A stretch of DNA of 64,000 nucleotides from Streptomyces griseoviridis (GTDB lineage Bacteria; Actinomycetota; Actinomycetes; Streptomycetales; Streptomycetaceae), in assembly GCA_014649155.1 (NCBI GenBank), contig BMSM01000025.1, positions 29,565-93,564 on the forward strand. Direction: 5' to 3'. Positions 1 to 7,176 of this stretch are shown here, piece by piece. Position 1 is the stretch's first letter. Each line of letters begins with the position of its first letter. The notes under the pieces are model-generated. The model ran no database searches. It saw nothing but the letters and a program-made list of their open reading frames with translations, and was not told where the DNA came from. Made by a program: the position numbers and the translations under genes.

Positions 1-1487
1 CGGACACGCCGATCGCCTGCGGCGGCCCGGCCGGTACGTTCGCCGGCCAGGACGTGCTGCGCAACAACCCGTACGCGGACATCGTCGCCGTCGGCGAGGG
101 CGAGCCCACCATCCTCGACCTCGCCCAGCGGCTGTACCTGAAGGAACCGCTCACCGACTGCCCCGGGGTCTGCTACCGGGACGGTGAGGGCGGTATCCGC
201 CAGAACCCGGCCCGGCCCCTCATCCACGACCTGGAGGTGCTGCCGTTCCCGGCCCGGGACCAGCTGAGCCAGCACGGCGACAAGCTGGAGTACGTACGGG
301 TCAGCACCAGCCGCGGCTGCGTCGCCAACTGCGCCTTCTGCTCGGCACCCCATCTGAAGAACCGGGTACAGGCCGGCAAGGCGTGGCGCGGACGCGGGCC
401 CGAGCAGATCGTCGAAGAGGTGGCGCAGATCGTGGAGCGCCACAACTTCCGCACCTTCGACTTCGTGGACTCCACCTTCGAGGACCCCGACGGCGGCCGG
501 GTCGGCAAGAAGCGGGTCGCCGCCATCGCCCAGGGCATCCTCGACCGGGGCCTGGACATCTACTACAACGTCTGCATGCGGGCCGAGAACTGGCACGACA
601 CCCCCGAGGACCACGCGCTCCTCGACTTGCTCACCGCCTCCGGGCTGGAGAAGGTCAACGTCGGCATCGAGGCCGGCACCGCCGAGGAACTCCTGCTGTG
701 GGAGAAGCGCGCCACGGTCGAGGACAACGTCACCATCATCCGGATGCTGCGTGAGCACGGCATCTACCTGGCGATGGGCTTCATCCCCTTCCACCCGTAC
801 GCCACCGTCGACACCCTGACGGCCAACGCCCGGTTCCTGCGCGACAACGCCGGGCACAACCTGCGCCGGATGACCGAGCGGCTGGAGATCTACCCGGGTA
901 CCGCGATCGTGCACCGCCTGGAATCCGACGACCTGCTCGACCACAGCTACCGCGACAGCCTCGACCCGTACGGCTACTCCTTCGCGGACGAGAAGGTCGG
1001 GCTGCTGGCCAAGCACTTCGCGCGGCTCTACAACAACGAGGACTACCACCGGCGCGGGGTCATCACCGAGCAGTCCGCGGTGTTCGAGTTCGAGACCTAC
1101 AACGTGGTCCTGCAGACCTTCATCTCCCGGCTGCAGCGCCGCTTCCGCAAGCTGCCCGGTGTGGACGAGGTGATGGAGGAGTTCAAGGAGCGGGTGCACG
1201 CCGTCCGCCAGGAGATGGGGCAGTTCAACTACGCCTTCTTCATGGCGAACCTCGACGCGGTGCTCAACGAATCGCTGGACGCCGACAAGCAGGAGCGCCA
1301 AGTCGTCGAGGTCGAGCAGTACTTCCGCGACCGGCTCGACCAGATGCGCTCGGAGCAGCTGCGGGTGGGCAAGCGGCTCACCCGGCTCGGAGCCCGGGTG
1401 TCCGAGATCAGCTCCACCCTGCCACCGGTGCGTCCTGGCGGTCTGCCGCGCACGTACACCGGCGAGGGCACCGGTGCCACGTGGTGA
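1..1487 (+). CDS. Cobalamin-binding radical SAM enzyme (5' end outside window)
   Basis: The reading frame is open to the left edge (it reads D-T-P-I-A-C-G-G-P from base 3), so the true start lies upstream. The visible N-terminal part, with GGP and the P-Y-A-D-I-V..V-G-E-G-E segment, is the end of a B12-binding Rossmann domain. A CxxxCxxC radical SAM cluster motif (C-V-A-N-C-A-F-C) is encoded at bases 318-341, followed by a TIM-barrel core (V-G-I-E-A-G-T) and a roughly 150-residue helical C-terminus. Family knowledge: these enzymes bind a 4Fe-4S cluster, SAM and usually cobalamin, and commonly methylate unactivated carbon or phosphorus, though some do other chemistry. Its 3' end overlaps the next gene by 14 bases, implying co-translation with the MtrA-like/ACP protein. 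The substrate is unknown. Confidence 0.9.
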   Translation, partial: DTPIACGGPAGTFAGQDVLRNNPYADIVAVGEGEPTILDLAQRLYLKEPLTDCPGVCYRDGEGGIRQNPARPLIHDLEVLPFPARDQLSQHGDKLEYVRVSTSRGCVANCAFCSAPHLKNRVQAGKAWRGRGPEQIVEEVAQIVERHNFRTFDFVDSTFEDPDGGRVGKKRVAAIAQGILDRGLDIYYNVCMRAENWHDTPEDHALLDLLTASGLEKVNVGIEAGTAEELLLWEKRATVEDNVTIIRMLREHGIYLAMGFIPFHPYATVDTLTANARFLRDNAGHNLRRMTERLEIYPGTAIVHRLESDDLLDHSYRDSLDPYGYSFADEKVGLLAKHFARLYNNEDYHRRGVITEQSAVFEFETYNVVLQTFISRLQRRFRKLPGVDEVMEEFKERVHAVRQEMGQFNYAFFMANLDAVLNESLDADKQERQVVEVEQYFRDRLDQMRSEQLRVGKRLTRLGARVSEISSTLPPVRPGGLPRTYTGEGTGATW

Positions 1488-2571
1488 ACGGGACGCGGAG
1501 GACCAGATCGCGGTCTGCAGCCTGAGCAGCCGGGAGCTGGTGGCGCCCCTCTCCGCGCTGCCGGGCGTGGCGCTGGCCGGCACGCTGATGACGGCCAACC
1601 TCGGCATCGAGGAGCTGCTGCGCACCCTCGCGCGCCGGCCGGCGATCCGGGGGCTGGTCGTCTGCGGCAAGGAGTCACCGCGGTTCCTCGCCGGACAGAG
1701 CCTGCTGGCTCTCTTCCGGGACGGCGTCGACCCCGAGCGCCGCAGGATCGTCGGAGCGGCCGGCTACCTGCCGGTGCTCCGCTCCGTTCCGCTGCACGAG
1801 GTGGAGAGGCTGCGGGCCCGGGTGGAGGTCGTGGACGCGCGCGGGGAGCGCGATCCGCTGGTGCTCGGCGAGATCGTGCGGAGACTGCGGGCCCGCCTCC
1901 GCGCCGCCCGCCCGCCGGCCCCGGACGCGCGGGCGGCTTCGGCCGACGGCCCGTACCGCCCGGTGCCGGGCTTCCGCCGGCTGCGGGCGGGCGGCCGGCG
2001 GGTGGGGCTCAGCCAGGTCCTGGACGGGTTCGTGGTGATCAGCCTGGACCGGCGGGCCCGGCGGATCGTCCTGCGCCACTACGACGACGACCTGACGCCC
2101 CGGCACGAGATGGCCGGTGTCCGGGCGGAGTCCATGCTGCTGGGGCTGTTGCGCGCCGGGGTGATCACCGACCCGTCTCACGCCGGCTACCTCGGCGGCG
2201 AGCTGACCAAGGCCGAGACCGCCCTGCGTCTCGGTCTTCCCTACGTCCAGGACGTGCCGCTGCGGGCCCCGGGCCGCCCCGGGGACGCCGTACTGCCGGG
2301 CCACGCCCGAGAGGAGAACCCGGCCATGACCGAAGCATCGCCCGGCCAGCCGAGCATGGCGGAGTTCCTGACCGCCGTGGTGACGGGGCTCGGACTGGAG
2401 GGTACGGAGCTGGCCCCGGACGTCCCGCTGGGCAGCCAGGTCTCCGTGGAGTCCGTCCGCATGATCGAACTGGCCATCCTCCTGGAGGAGGAACTCGGCC
2501 TCGACCTCCCGCCCGACCTGGACCTGCGCAAGTGCAGCCCGCAGGAGCTGTACGGGGCCCTGACGGCCTGA
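1474..2571 (+). CDS. MtrA-like / DUF4346-like / acyl carrier protein three-part protein
   Basis: This 365-residue protein has three parts. Residues about 10-150 match MtrA, the corrinoid subunit of archaeal methyltetrahydromethanopterin:CoM methyltransferase (I-A-V-C-S-L, G-T-L-M-T-A-N-L-G-I-E, V-V-C-G-K-E-S, A-G-Q-S-L, V-E-V-V-D). Residues about 165-270 resemble DUF4346 (H-A-G-Y-L-G-G-E-L-T-K-A-E, Y-V-Q-D). The last 81 residues are an acyl carrier protein with the attachment serine in V-E-S-V-R-M-I-E-L. At the position where MtrA has the H of G-H-x-x-G-Q, this protein has F (S-P-R-F-L-A-G-Q). The GTG start at 1474 overlaps the upstream gene. An in-frame ATG at 2326 could also yield a free carrier protein. 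Inference: it works with the adjoining B12 radical SAM enzyme on a carrier-bound substrate. Confidence 0.75.
   Translation: MPRGERDAEDQIAVCSLSSRELVAPLSALPGVALAGTLMTANLGIEELLRTLARRPAIRGLVVCGKESPRFLAGQSLLALFRDGVDPERRRIVGAAGYLPVLRSVPLHEVERLRARVEVVDARGERDPLVLGEIVRRLRARLRAARPPAPDARAASADGPYRPVPGFRRLRAGGRRVGLSQVLDGFVVISLDRRARRIVLRHYDDDLTPRHEMAGVRAESMLLGLLRAGVITDPSHAGYLGGELTKAETALRLGLPYVQDVPLRAPGRPGDAVLPGHAREENPAMTEASPGQPSMAEFLTAVVTGLGLEGTELAPDVPLGSQVSVESVRMIELAILLEEELGLDLPPDLDLRKCSPQELYGALTA
2326..2571 (+). other. In-frame ACP module with a possible internal start
   Basis: ATG at 2326 is in frame with the MtrA-like gene and preceded by a GAGGAG-like ribosome site at 2311-2316. Translation from here would give an 81-residue acyl carrier protein with the phosphopantetheine serine in V-E-S-V-R-M. 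No stop codon separates it from the upstream part, so the cell may make the fusion, the free ACP, or both. The Sfp-type transferase at 6418-7176 is the likely activating enzyme. Confidence 0.55.
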
Positions 2572-2594
2572 CACCCGCGGGCCGGTCCGGGAGA

Positions 2595-2618
2595 GAGCCC
2601 CGCGGGGGAGCGGGGCTC
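2595..2618. terminator. Bidirectional hairpin terminator between convergent genes
   Basis: A perfect 9-bp stem (GAGCCCCGC / GCGGGGCTC) with a 6-base loop sits between the end of the MtrA-like/ACP gene and the end of the leftward operon. Confidence 0.7.
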
Positions 2619-2632
2619 CGTCCGGCGCCGGT

Positions 2633-3169
2633 TCACGCCGGCCAGATGCGCAGTTCCTCCTTGATGAGCCGGGCCGTGACCGGCAGGCCGGCCGGCGTCC
2701 ACGCGTCGGAGCCGAGGACGCGTACGGTGAAACCGTCCGGGGCGAGCCGCTGCCAGGCGCCCACGGCCCCCGTGCCCGGGTCGGTCAGCAGCAGGGAGAC
2801 CGGACACGGCAGCGGGCCGCCGGACGGTGCCGCCGTGTCCCCGGCGCCGAGCGTCCGCCCGGTGTGGAACAGCACCCGGGACGGAGGCGTCCCCGCCGCC
2901 CGGACCGCCCGGACGGCTGCCGCCGCGATGTCGCCCTCGTGGCCCCCGTCCGCCGCGGCGAGCAGCGCCCAGGGCAGGCCACCGGCCGTCGCCGACGGAG
3001 GCGGGAGCGGGTCCTCGAGGGCGGCCCGCAGCACCGCCGCCTCCGGTCGCAGTGCCTCGCGCAGCCCCGGCCCCAGGACGCCGGCCGGGTCCAGCACCAC
3101 CAGCCGCAGCACCGGATCGGGTCCCGGCGCCTGGAGGAACCGGCCGGTGTCCACGGCCGCCGTACTCAT
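2633..3169 (-). CDS. Protein of unknown function, last gene of the leftward operon
   Basis: This 178-residue product is not recognised. It is rich in Ala, Leu, Gly and Pro, with no clear transmembrane segment or signal peptide. It has a V-V-L-D-P-A-G-V-L stretch near the N-terminus and a P-V-S-L-L-L-T-D-P segment after the middle; neither is enough to assign a family. The ATG overlaps the stop of the dioxygenase gene (ATGA), so it is translationally coupled and probably serves the same pathway. The codon pattern matches the operon, so I treat it as a real gene. Confidence 0.65.
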   Translation of the reverse strand: MSTAAVDTGRFLQAPGPDPVLRLVVLDPAGVLGPGLREALRPEAAVLRAALEDPLPPPSATAGGLPWALLAAADGGHEGDIAAAAVRAVRAAGTPPSRVLFHTGRTLGAGDTAAPSGGPLPCPVSLLLTDPGTGAVGAWQRLAPDGFTVRVLGSDAWTPAGLPVTARLIKEELRIWPA

Positions 3170-3930
3170 TCGAGGCCGTCCGCGAGTCCGAGGGCGAAGT
3201 AGTTCTCGAAGCCCAGCAGCCGCCGCATCCCGGCGTCGCTGCGCTCGATGACCTCCGGTTTCAGGCCGGAGAAGAAGTTCTGCTGCTGCCGGACGTAACC
3301 GCGGCAGTAGTAGTTCAGGATGCCGTGCCGGGGCCGGTCGGTGACGTTGGCCCCGGTCTGGTGCCACAGCCGCCCGTCGAAGATCATGACGCTGCCCGCC
3401 GGGGCGCAGACGGGGATCGTCTCCACGTCCCCCTCGCCGAGGTCGTAGTCCGGCTGTCGGCCGAGCAGGTGGCTGCCCGGGACCAGCCGGGTGGCGCCGT
3501 TGTCCTCGGTGAAGTCGTCCAGCATCCACATGCTGTTGGCGACGAGCGCGTACGGCGGCCACGGTGGCCGGGCGAACGTCTGGTCCGCGTGGACGTTCAT
3601 GGAGGCCCCGCCGGGGCCCGCGATGTTCGCGTGGGTGCTGGACAGCAGGAAGTTGAAGCCCAGCACCTCCTCCATCAACTGCAGAACCAGGGGTTCACGG
3701 ACGCTGCGCTCGAATTCCTCGCCCTTGTTCAGCAGGCTGAACACCCGTTGGTTTCCACCGTCGTAGAGAAATGCGCTGCCGTCCTCCCGTTCCTTTTTCG
3801 CCACGTCGAGGAGGCGTTTTCTGAGCTGTTTGAAATCCCGCTCGGATATCGGGCATTCAAGCAGACAGTAGCCGTGTTCCTGGAGATCCTCCGCAGCCTT
3901 CAGTTTGTCGCTCGTCAGGTTGGCAGACAT
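3166..3930 (-). CDS. Phytanoyl-CoA dioxygenase (PhyH) family Fe(II)/2-oxoglutarate enzyme
   Basis: This 254-residue protein shows the non-haem iron facial triad: H-A-D (HxD, in N-V-H-A-D-Q-T-F) and a distal His in R-L-W-H-Q-T-G-A-N. It also has the family's N-G-A-T-R-L-V-P-G-S-H segment, and R-P-R-H-G-I supplies the likely 2-oxoglutarate-binding Arg. Such enzymes hydroxylate, desaturate or halogenate small molecules with O2 and 2-oxoglutarate. The halogenase variant lacks the Asp of HxD, which is present here, so hydroxylation is the default expectation. It lies 52 bases after the LLM oxidoreductase gene and overlaps the following unknown gene. The ATG at 3930 lacks a strong ribosome site. 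Confidence 0.88.
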   Translation of the reverse strand: MSANLTSDKLKAAEDLQEHGYCLLECPISERDFKQLRKRLLDVAKKEREDGSAFLYDGGNQRVFSLLNKGEEFERSVREPLVLQLMEEVLGFNFLLSSTHANIAGPGGASMNVHADQTFARPPWPPYALVANSMWMLDDFTEDNGATRLVPGSHLLGRQPDYDLGEGDVETIPVCAPAGSVMIFDGRLWHQTGANVTDRPRHGILNYYCRGYVRQQQNFFSGLKPEVIERSDAGMRRLLGFENYFALGLADGLE

Positions 3931-3982
3931 GAAGTCGAATTTATCAGCGGCGCGGGGCGCGTGGAAGGGACGGATGCGGAGT

Positions 3983-4822
3983 TCAGGGAATGAGGACGTC
4001 GGCGAGCCGGTCCACCTGCGCGAGCCGTGCCGCGGTCGGATGGAAGATCACCTCGTCGAATCCCGCGGCGGCCAGCCGGCCGACCTGATCGCGGATGCCT
4101 TCCGGTGTACTCGGAGTTTTCGCGACGAAGGAATCCGCCTCGGCGCCGAGCACCTGGAAGTACTGCCGGACGAACGCGGCGGCCTCCTCGGCCACGTCCT
4201 CGCCGAGCCAGTACCTGGAGAGCGCGACGAGCCGGGGCCGTCCCGCGCGCCCCGCGCTGTCCCAGGCGGCGCGGACCTCCTCGGCCCAGGGCGCCACCCG
4301 CTCGGGCTCCAGACCGGGCGCGGTCCAGCCGTCGGCCCAGCGCACCGCCCGTCTGACGGCGGCCCGGCTCACCCCGCCGACCAGCACCGGCGGCACCGCC
4401 CCCGGCAGCTCACCGGTGCCGCCCTTCGCGCGGAGCCGGGCGAGTTCGGCCAGCTGGGCGTCGAACACCGCGGCCCGCCCCGCGAAGTCCCGCCCGGCCG
4501 CCCGGAAGTCGTCGGCGCGCACCCCGGGCCCCAGGCCGAGCGTGACCCGGTCCCCGGCCAGGGAGGCGACGGTGGCGGCCTCCTTGGCGAGCACCGCGGC
4601 GGTGGTCAGCGGGGCGACGAGGATGTTGGTGGACAGCCCGATGCGCGAGGTCGCCCCGGCCGCGGCGGCCAGCACAGCGAGCGGCTCGTGGCCGGGGTAG
4701 CACAGCCGGTGGGTCGCCGCGACGGACGAGAAGCCGCGCTCCTCGGCCCGTACGGCCCACCGGGTCTGGAGGGCCCCGGAGGCGCCGGGGACGGTGTTGG
4801 GGAACGCGATGCCGATCTTCAT
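3983..4822 (-). CDS. LLM-class (luciferase-like) flavin-dependent oxidoreductase
   Basis: This 279-residue luciferase-like TIM-barrel protein has M-K-I-G-I-A-F-P at the start, I-G-L-S-T-N-I-L in a beta strand, and the glycine-rich V-T-L-G-L-G-P-G stretch typical of F420- or FMN-dependent members. Whether it uses F420 or reduced FMN cannot be told from sequence alone. Typical reactions are monooxygenation or hydride transfer. The ATG overlaps the stop of the aldehyde dehydrogenase gene (ATGA), so the two are translationally coupled, which suggests consecutive redox steps. It is a little shorter than many LLM proteins (300-350 residues), but the N- and C-terminal parts look complete. Confidence 0.85.
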   Translation of the reverse strand: MKIGIAFPNTVPGASGALQTRWAVRAEERGFSSVAATHRLCYPGHEPLAVLAAAAGATSRIGLSTNILVAPLTTAAVLAKEAATVASLAGDRVTLGLGPGVRADDFRAAGRDFAGRAAVFDAQLAELARLRAKGGTGELPGAVPPVLVGGVSRAAVRRAVRWADGWTAPGLEPERVAPWAEEVRAAWDSAGRAGRPRLVALSRYWLGEDVAEEAAAFVRQYFQVLGAEADSFVAKTPSTPEGIRDQVGRLAAAGFDEVIFHPTAARLAQVDRLADVLIP

Positions 4823-6375
4823 GGGGTACTCCGCGGGCGGGACACGGCCGGCGGCAGGCCGGAACCGAGCAGGTGGTAGGGGGTCGGGGCGAGGCCGGGC
4901 GGTCCGTCGGTACTGTCGACGACGACCTGGCGGCTGCGGTAGGCGTCCAGTTCATTGGTCACCCGGTCCCAGGCGGTACCGGCCGGCCCGTCGGTCGCGG
5001 GCGGCGGATCGAGGTCGACCAGCCGGTAGTCGTTGATCCACACCTGTTCGGCACGCAGGGCCTCGGCGACCGTACGCGCGTGCTCGGCGTCCGCCGACCA
5101 GACGCCGGCGCTCAGCCCGTACCGGGAGGCGTTGGCGACCCGCACGGCGTCGGCGTCGTCCCGGGCCCGCAGGACCGACAGCACGGGCCCGAAGATCTCC
5201 TCCTGGGCGACGGTGTCCTCCGGCGCCACGTCGGCGAGCACCGTCGGCAGGAAGTAGGCGCCCGGGTCCAGTCCCTCGGGCAGTTCCCCGGGCTCGGGCA
5301 TCCGGCCGCCGCACACCAGCCGCGCGCCCTGACCGAGACCGCGCTCGGTGAAGTGGCGGGCGGTGCGGGCCTGGTTGCGGGAGACCAGCGGGCCGAGGTC
5401 GGTGTCCGGGTCCAGCGGGTCGCCCAGGCGCAGCGCACCCGCCCGTCGCCGTATCCGCTCGACGAACCCGTCGTACACGTCGGTGTGCACCACGGCGCGC
5501 GAACCGGCCATGCACACCTGCCCGTTGTGCAGGAAGATGCTCCACGCCACGCCCGCCGCGGCCCGGTCGAGGTCGGCGTCGGCGAGGACCACGTTCGGCG
5601 ACTTGCCGCCGAGGTCCAGCCGGGTGCTCACCCCGGCCCCGGCGGCGCCGCTGCGCACGCTCTCCCCCACCGCGTCCGATCCGGTGAAGGCCACCAGGTC
5701 GACACCGCGAGCCCGGACCAGGCTGTCCCCCGTGGTGCCGCCGGGGCCGGTGACGACGTTGACGACGCCGGGAGGCAGCCCGCACTCGTGCATCAGCCGG
5801 ACCAGTTCCAGCGCCGTGAGCGAGGTGAACGACGCCGGTTTGACCACACAGGTGTTGCCTGCCGCGATGGCCGGGGCGATGCGCCAGGCCGCCAGCAGGA
5901 GCGGCAGGTTCCAGGGAACGATCGCGGCGACCACGCCCAGCGGCTGCCAGCGCAGGTAGTGCGGTGAGCGGCCCTCCGTGGTGCCGGGCCGGCCGAGCCG
6001 GGTGGGCAGCCGCTCGGCCCACCACGCGCTCCAGGCGAACGCGGCGCGTGCCCCGGGGACGTCGGCGCCGAGGGCCTTGCGCACGGTGGTGCCGTTGTCG
6101 CGGACCTCCAGCTCGGCGAGGCGGCCGGACTCCGCGGAGATCCGCTCGGCGATCCGGCGGAGCACCGCGGCGCGTTCGTCCGGCGCCATCCGGGGCCAGG
6201 GGCCCCGGTCGAAGGCGCGGCGGGCCGCCGCCACCGCCGTCTCGACGTCCGCCGGGCCGCACCGCGGCACGTCGGCCAGGTGGCGGCGGGTGGCCGGTTC
6301 GAACGTCCGGAAGGTGGCGCCGTCCTGCGCCGGGGCCGGACCGCCGTCCACGTATCTCGGGAAGTGCTCTGCCAT
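4819..6375 (-). CDS. NAD(P)-dependent aldehyde dehydrogenase with Glu-to-Asp change
   Basis: A full-length, 518-residue ALDH superfamily enzyme. Visible motifs are P-W-N-L-P-L, K-P-A-S-F-T-S (cofactor ribose), F-T-G-S-D-A-V-G-E, the nucleophile Cys in N-G-Q-V-C-M-A-G-S, and E-E-I-F-G-P-V. Where nearly all ALDHs have L-E-L-G-G-K with the general-base Glu, this one reads L-D-L-G-G-K. Family reaction: aldehyde to acid, or to an acyl thioester in some members. A GAGGAG ribosome site precedes the ATG at 6375. It overlaps the LLM gene downstream and follows the phosphopantetheinyl transferase by 42 bases. The C-terminal 40 residues (Pro/Ser-rich) extend past the usual end. Confidence 0.92.
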   Translation of the reverse strand: MAEHFPRYVDGGPAPAQDGATFRTFEPATRRHLADVPRCGPADVETAVAAARRAFDRGPWPRMAPDERAAVLRRIAERISAESGRLAELEVRDNGTTVRKALGADVPGARAAFAWSAWWAERLPTRLGRPGTTEGRSPHYLRWQPLGVVAAIVPWNLPLLLAAWRIAPAIAAGNTCVVKPASFTSLTALELVRLMHECGLPPGVVNVVTGPGGTTGDSLVRARGVDLVAFTGSDAVGESVRSGAAGAGVSTRLDLGGKSPNVVLADADLDRAAAGVAWSIFLHNGQVCMAGSRAVVHTDVYDGFVERIRRRAGALRLGDPLDPDTDLGPLVSRNQARTARHFTERGLGQGARLVCGGRMPEPGELPEGLDPGAYFLPTVLADVAPEDTVAQEEIFGPVLSVLRARDDADAVRVANASRYGLSAGVWSADAEHARTVAEALRAEQVWINDYRLVDLDPPPATDGPAGTAWDRVTNELDAYRSRQVVVDSTDGPPGLAPTPYHLLGSGLPPAVSRPRSTP

Positions 6376-6417
6376 CTGCCTTCTCCTCGTCGGGCTCGTG
6401 CGCTTCGCCGGTGCGGG

Positions 6418-7176
6418 TCAGGGTGCGGCCAGGGCGCAGCGCCGGCCCCGCCCGGCGGCCGGCCCGCTCTCCAGCACCTGCGCGGCCGTCACCCGGCGCA
6501 CCGTCAGCGAGCCGGGGCCGGCACCCCCGGGCAGGGCGACCGCCGCCCGGTACGGGGCGGGCACGCACGCCAGGTCCCACACCCGCCACAGCCGCCCCTG
6601 GGGCCCCTGTACGGTCGCCGGGCCGGGGGCGGCCGGGTGCACGGGGGTCCGCAGGCCCTCCCGCAGCCGGCCGCCCCAGACCTTCACACACGCCTCTTTG
6701 CGCACCCACATCCGGAAGAACAGGTCCCAGGCCTCGGGACCGGTACGCGCCGCGACGGCGGCGGCCTCGTCGCCGGGGAAGTACCGGGCGGCGATCCGCG
6801 CGGCGGCGACCCGCCGTACCCGTTCGGCGTCGGTGCCGACCGGGCCGCCCCAGGTCACCGCGAGCAGGGTCAGGCCCGCCGTGTGCGAGAGGCTGAAGGC
6901 CAGGCCCGTGTCCCGCCCGGCGCCGGCCACCTCGGGTTTGCCGTTGTCCTGCCGGGTGAACCGCACCCGCGCCGGGGCCTCGCCGGTGAGGGCGCCCAGG
7001 CAGCGGCGCAGCACCGCCCGGCTGAGGGCGAACGCGTCCTGGTCCGCCCGGGACCTGAGCTGTGCCATGCGGTTCCGGTCGGCCGCCGGCAACAGGAGCC
7101 GCGCGGCGCGCACCACGTGGTCGGGGGCCCGGGTGGAGACGCACCACAGCAGCACGGGCGCGGACTCCCGGCTCAC
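6418..7176 (-). CDS. Sfp-type 4'-phosphopantetheinyl transferase
   Basis: This 252-residue protein has the Sfp-family signatures: the Mg-binding G-x-D-x-E block as G-T-D-A-E, and W-V-R-K-E-A-C-V-K (W..KEA..K). It transfers the phosphopantetheine arm of CoA to the serine of carrier proteins. The only carrier domain in the window is fused to the MtrA-like protein at 1474-2571, its likely substrate. The start chosen is GTG at 7176 because it overlaps the P450 stop (GTGA), matching the other junctions of this operon; an upstream GTG would extend it by 56 residues of unlike composition. Confidence 0.88.
   Translation of the reverse strand: MSRESAPVLLWCVSTRAPDHVVRAARLLLPAADRNRMAQLRSRADQDAFALSRAVLRRCLGALTGEAPARVRFTRQDNGKPEVAGAGRDTGLAFSLSHTAGLTLLAVTWGGPVGTDAERVRRVAAARIAARYFPGDEAAAVAARTGPEAWDLFFRMWVRKEACVKVWGGRLREGLRTPVHPAAPGPATVQGPQGRLWRVWDLACVPAPYRAAVALPGGAGPGSLTVRRVTAAQVLESGPAAGRGRRCALAAP

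Noticed and set aside
2326..2571. Free acyl carrier protein as a separate gene
   Set aside because: No stop codon separates it from the upstream part and the frame is continuous, so I kept one gene and noted the internal start.
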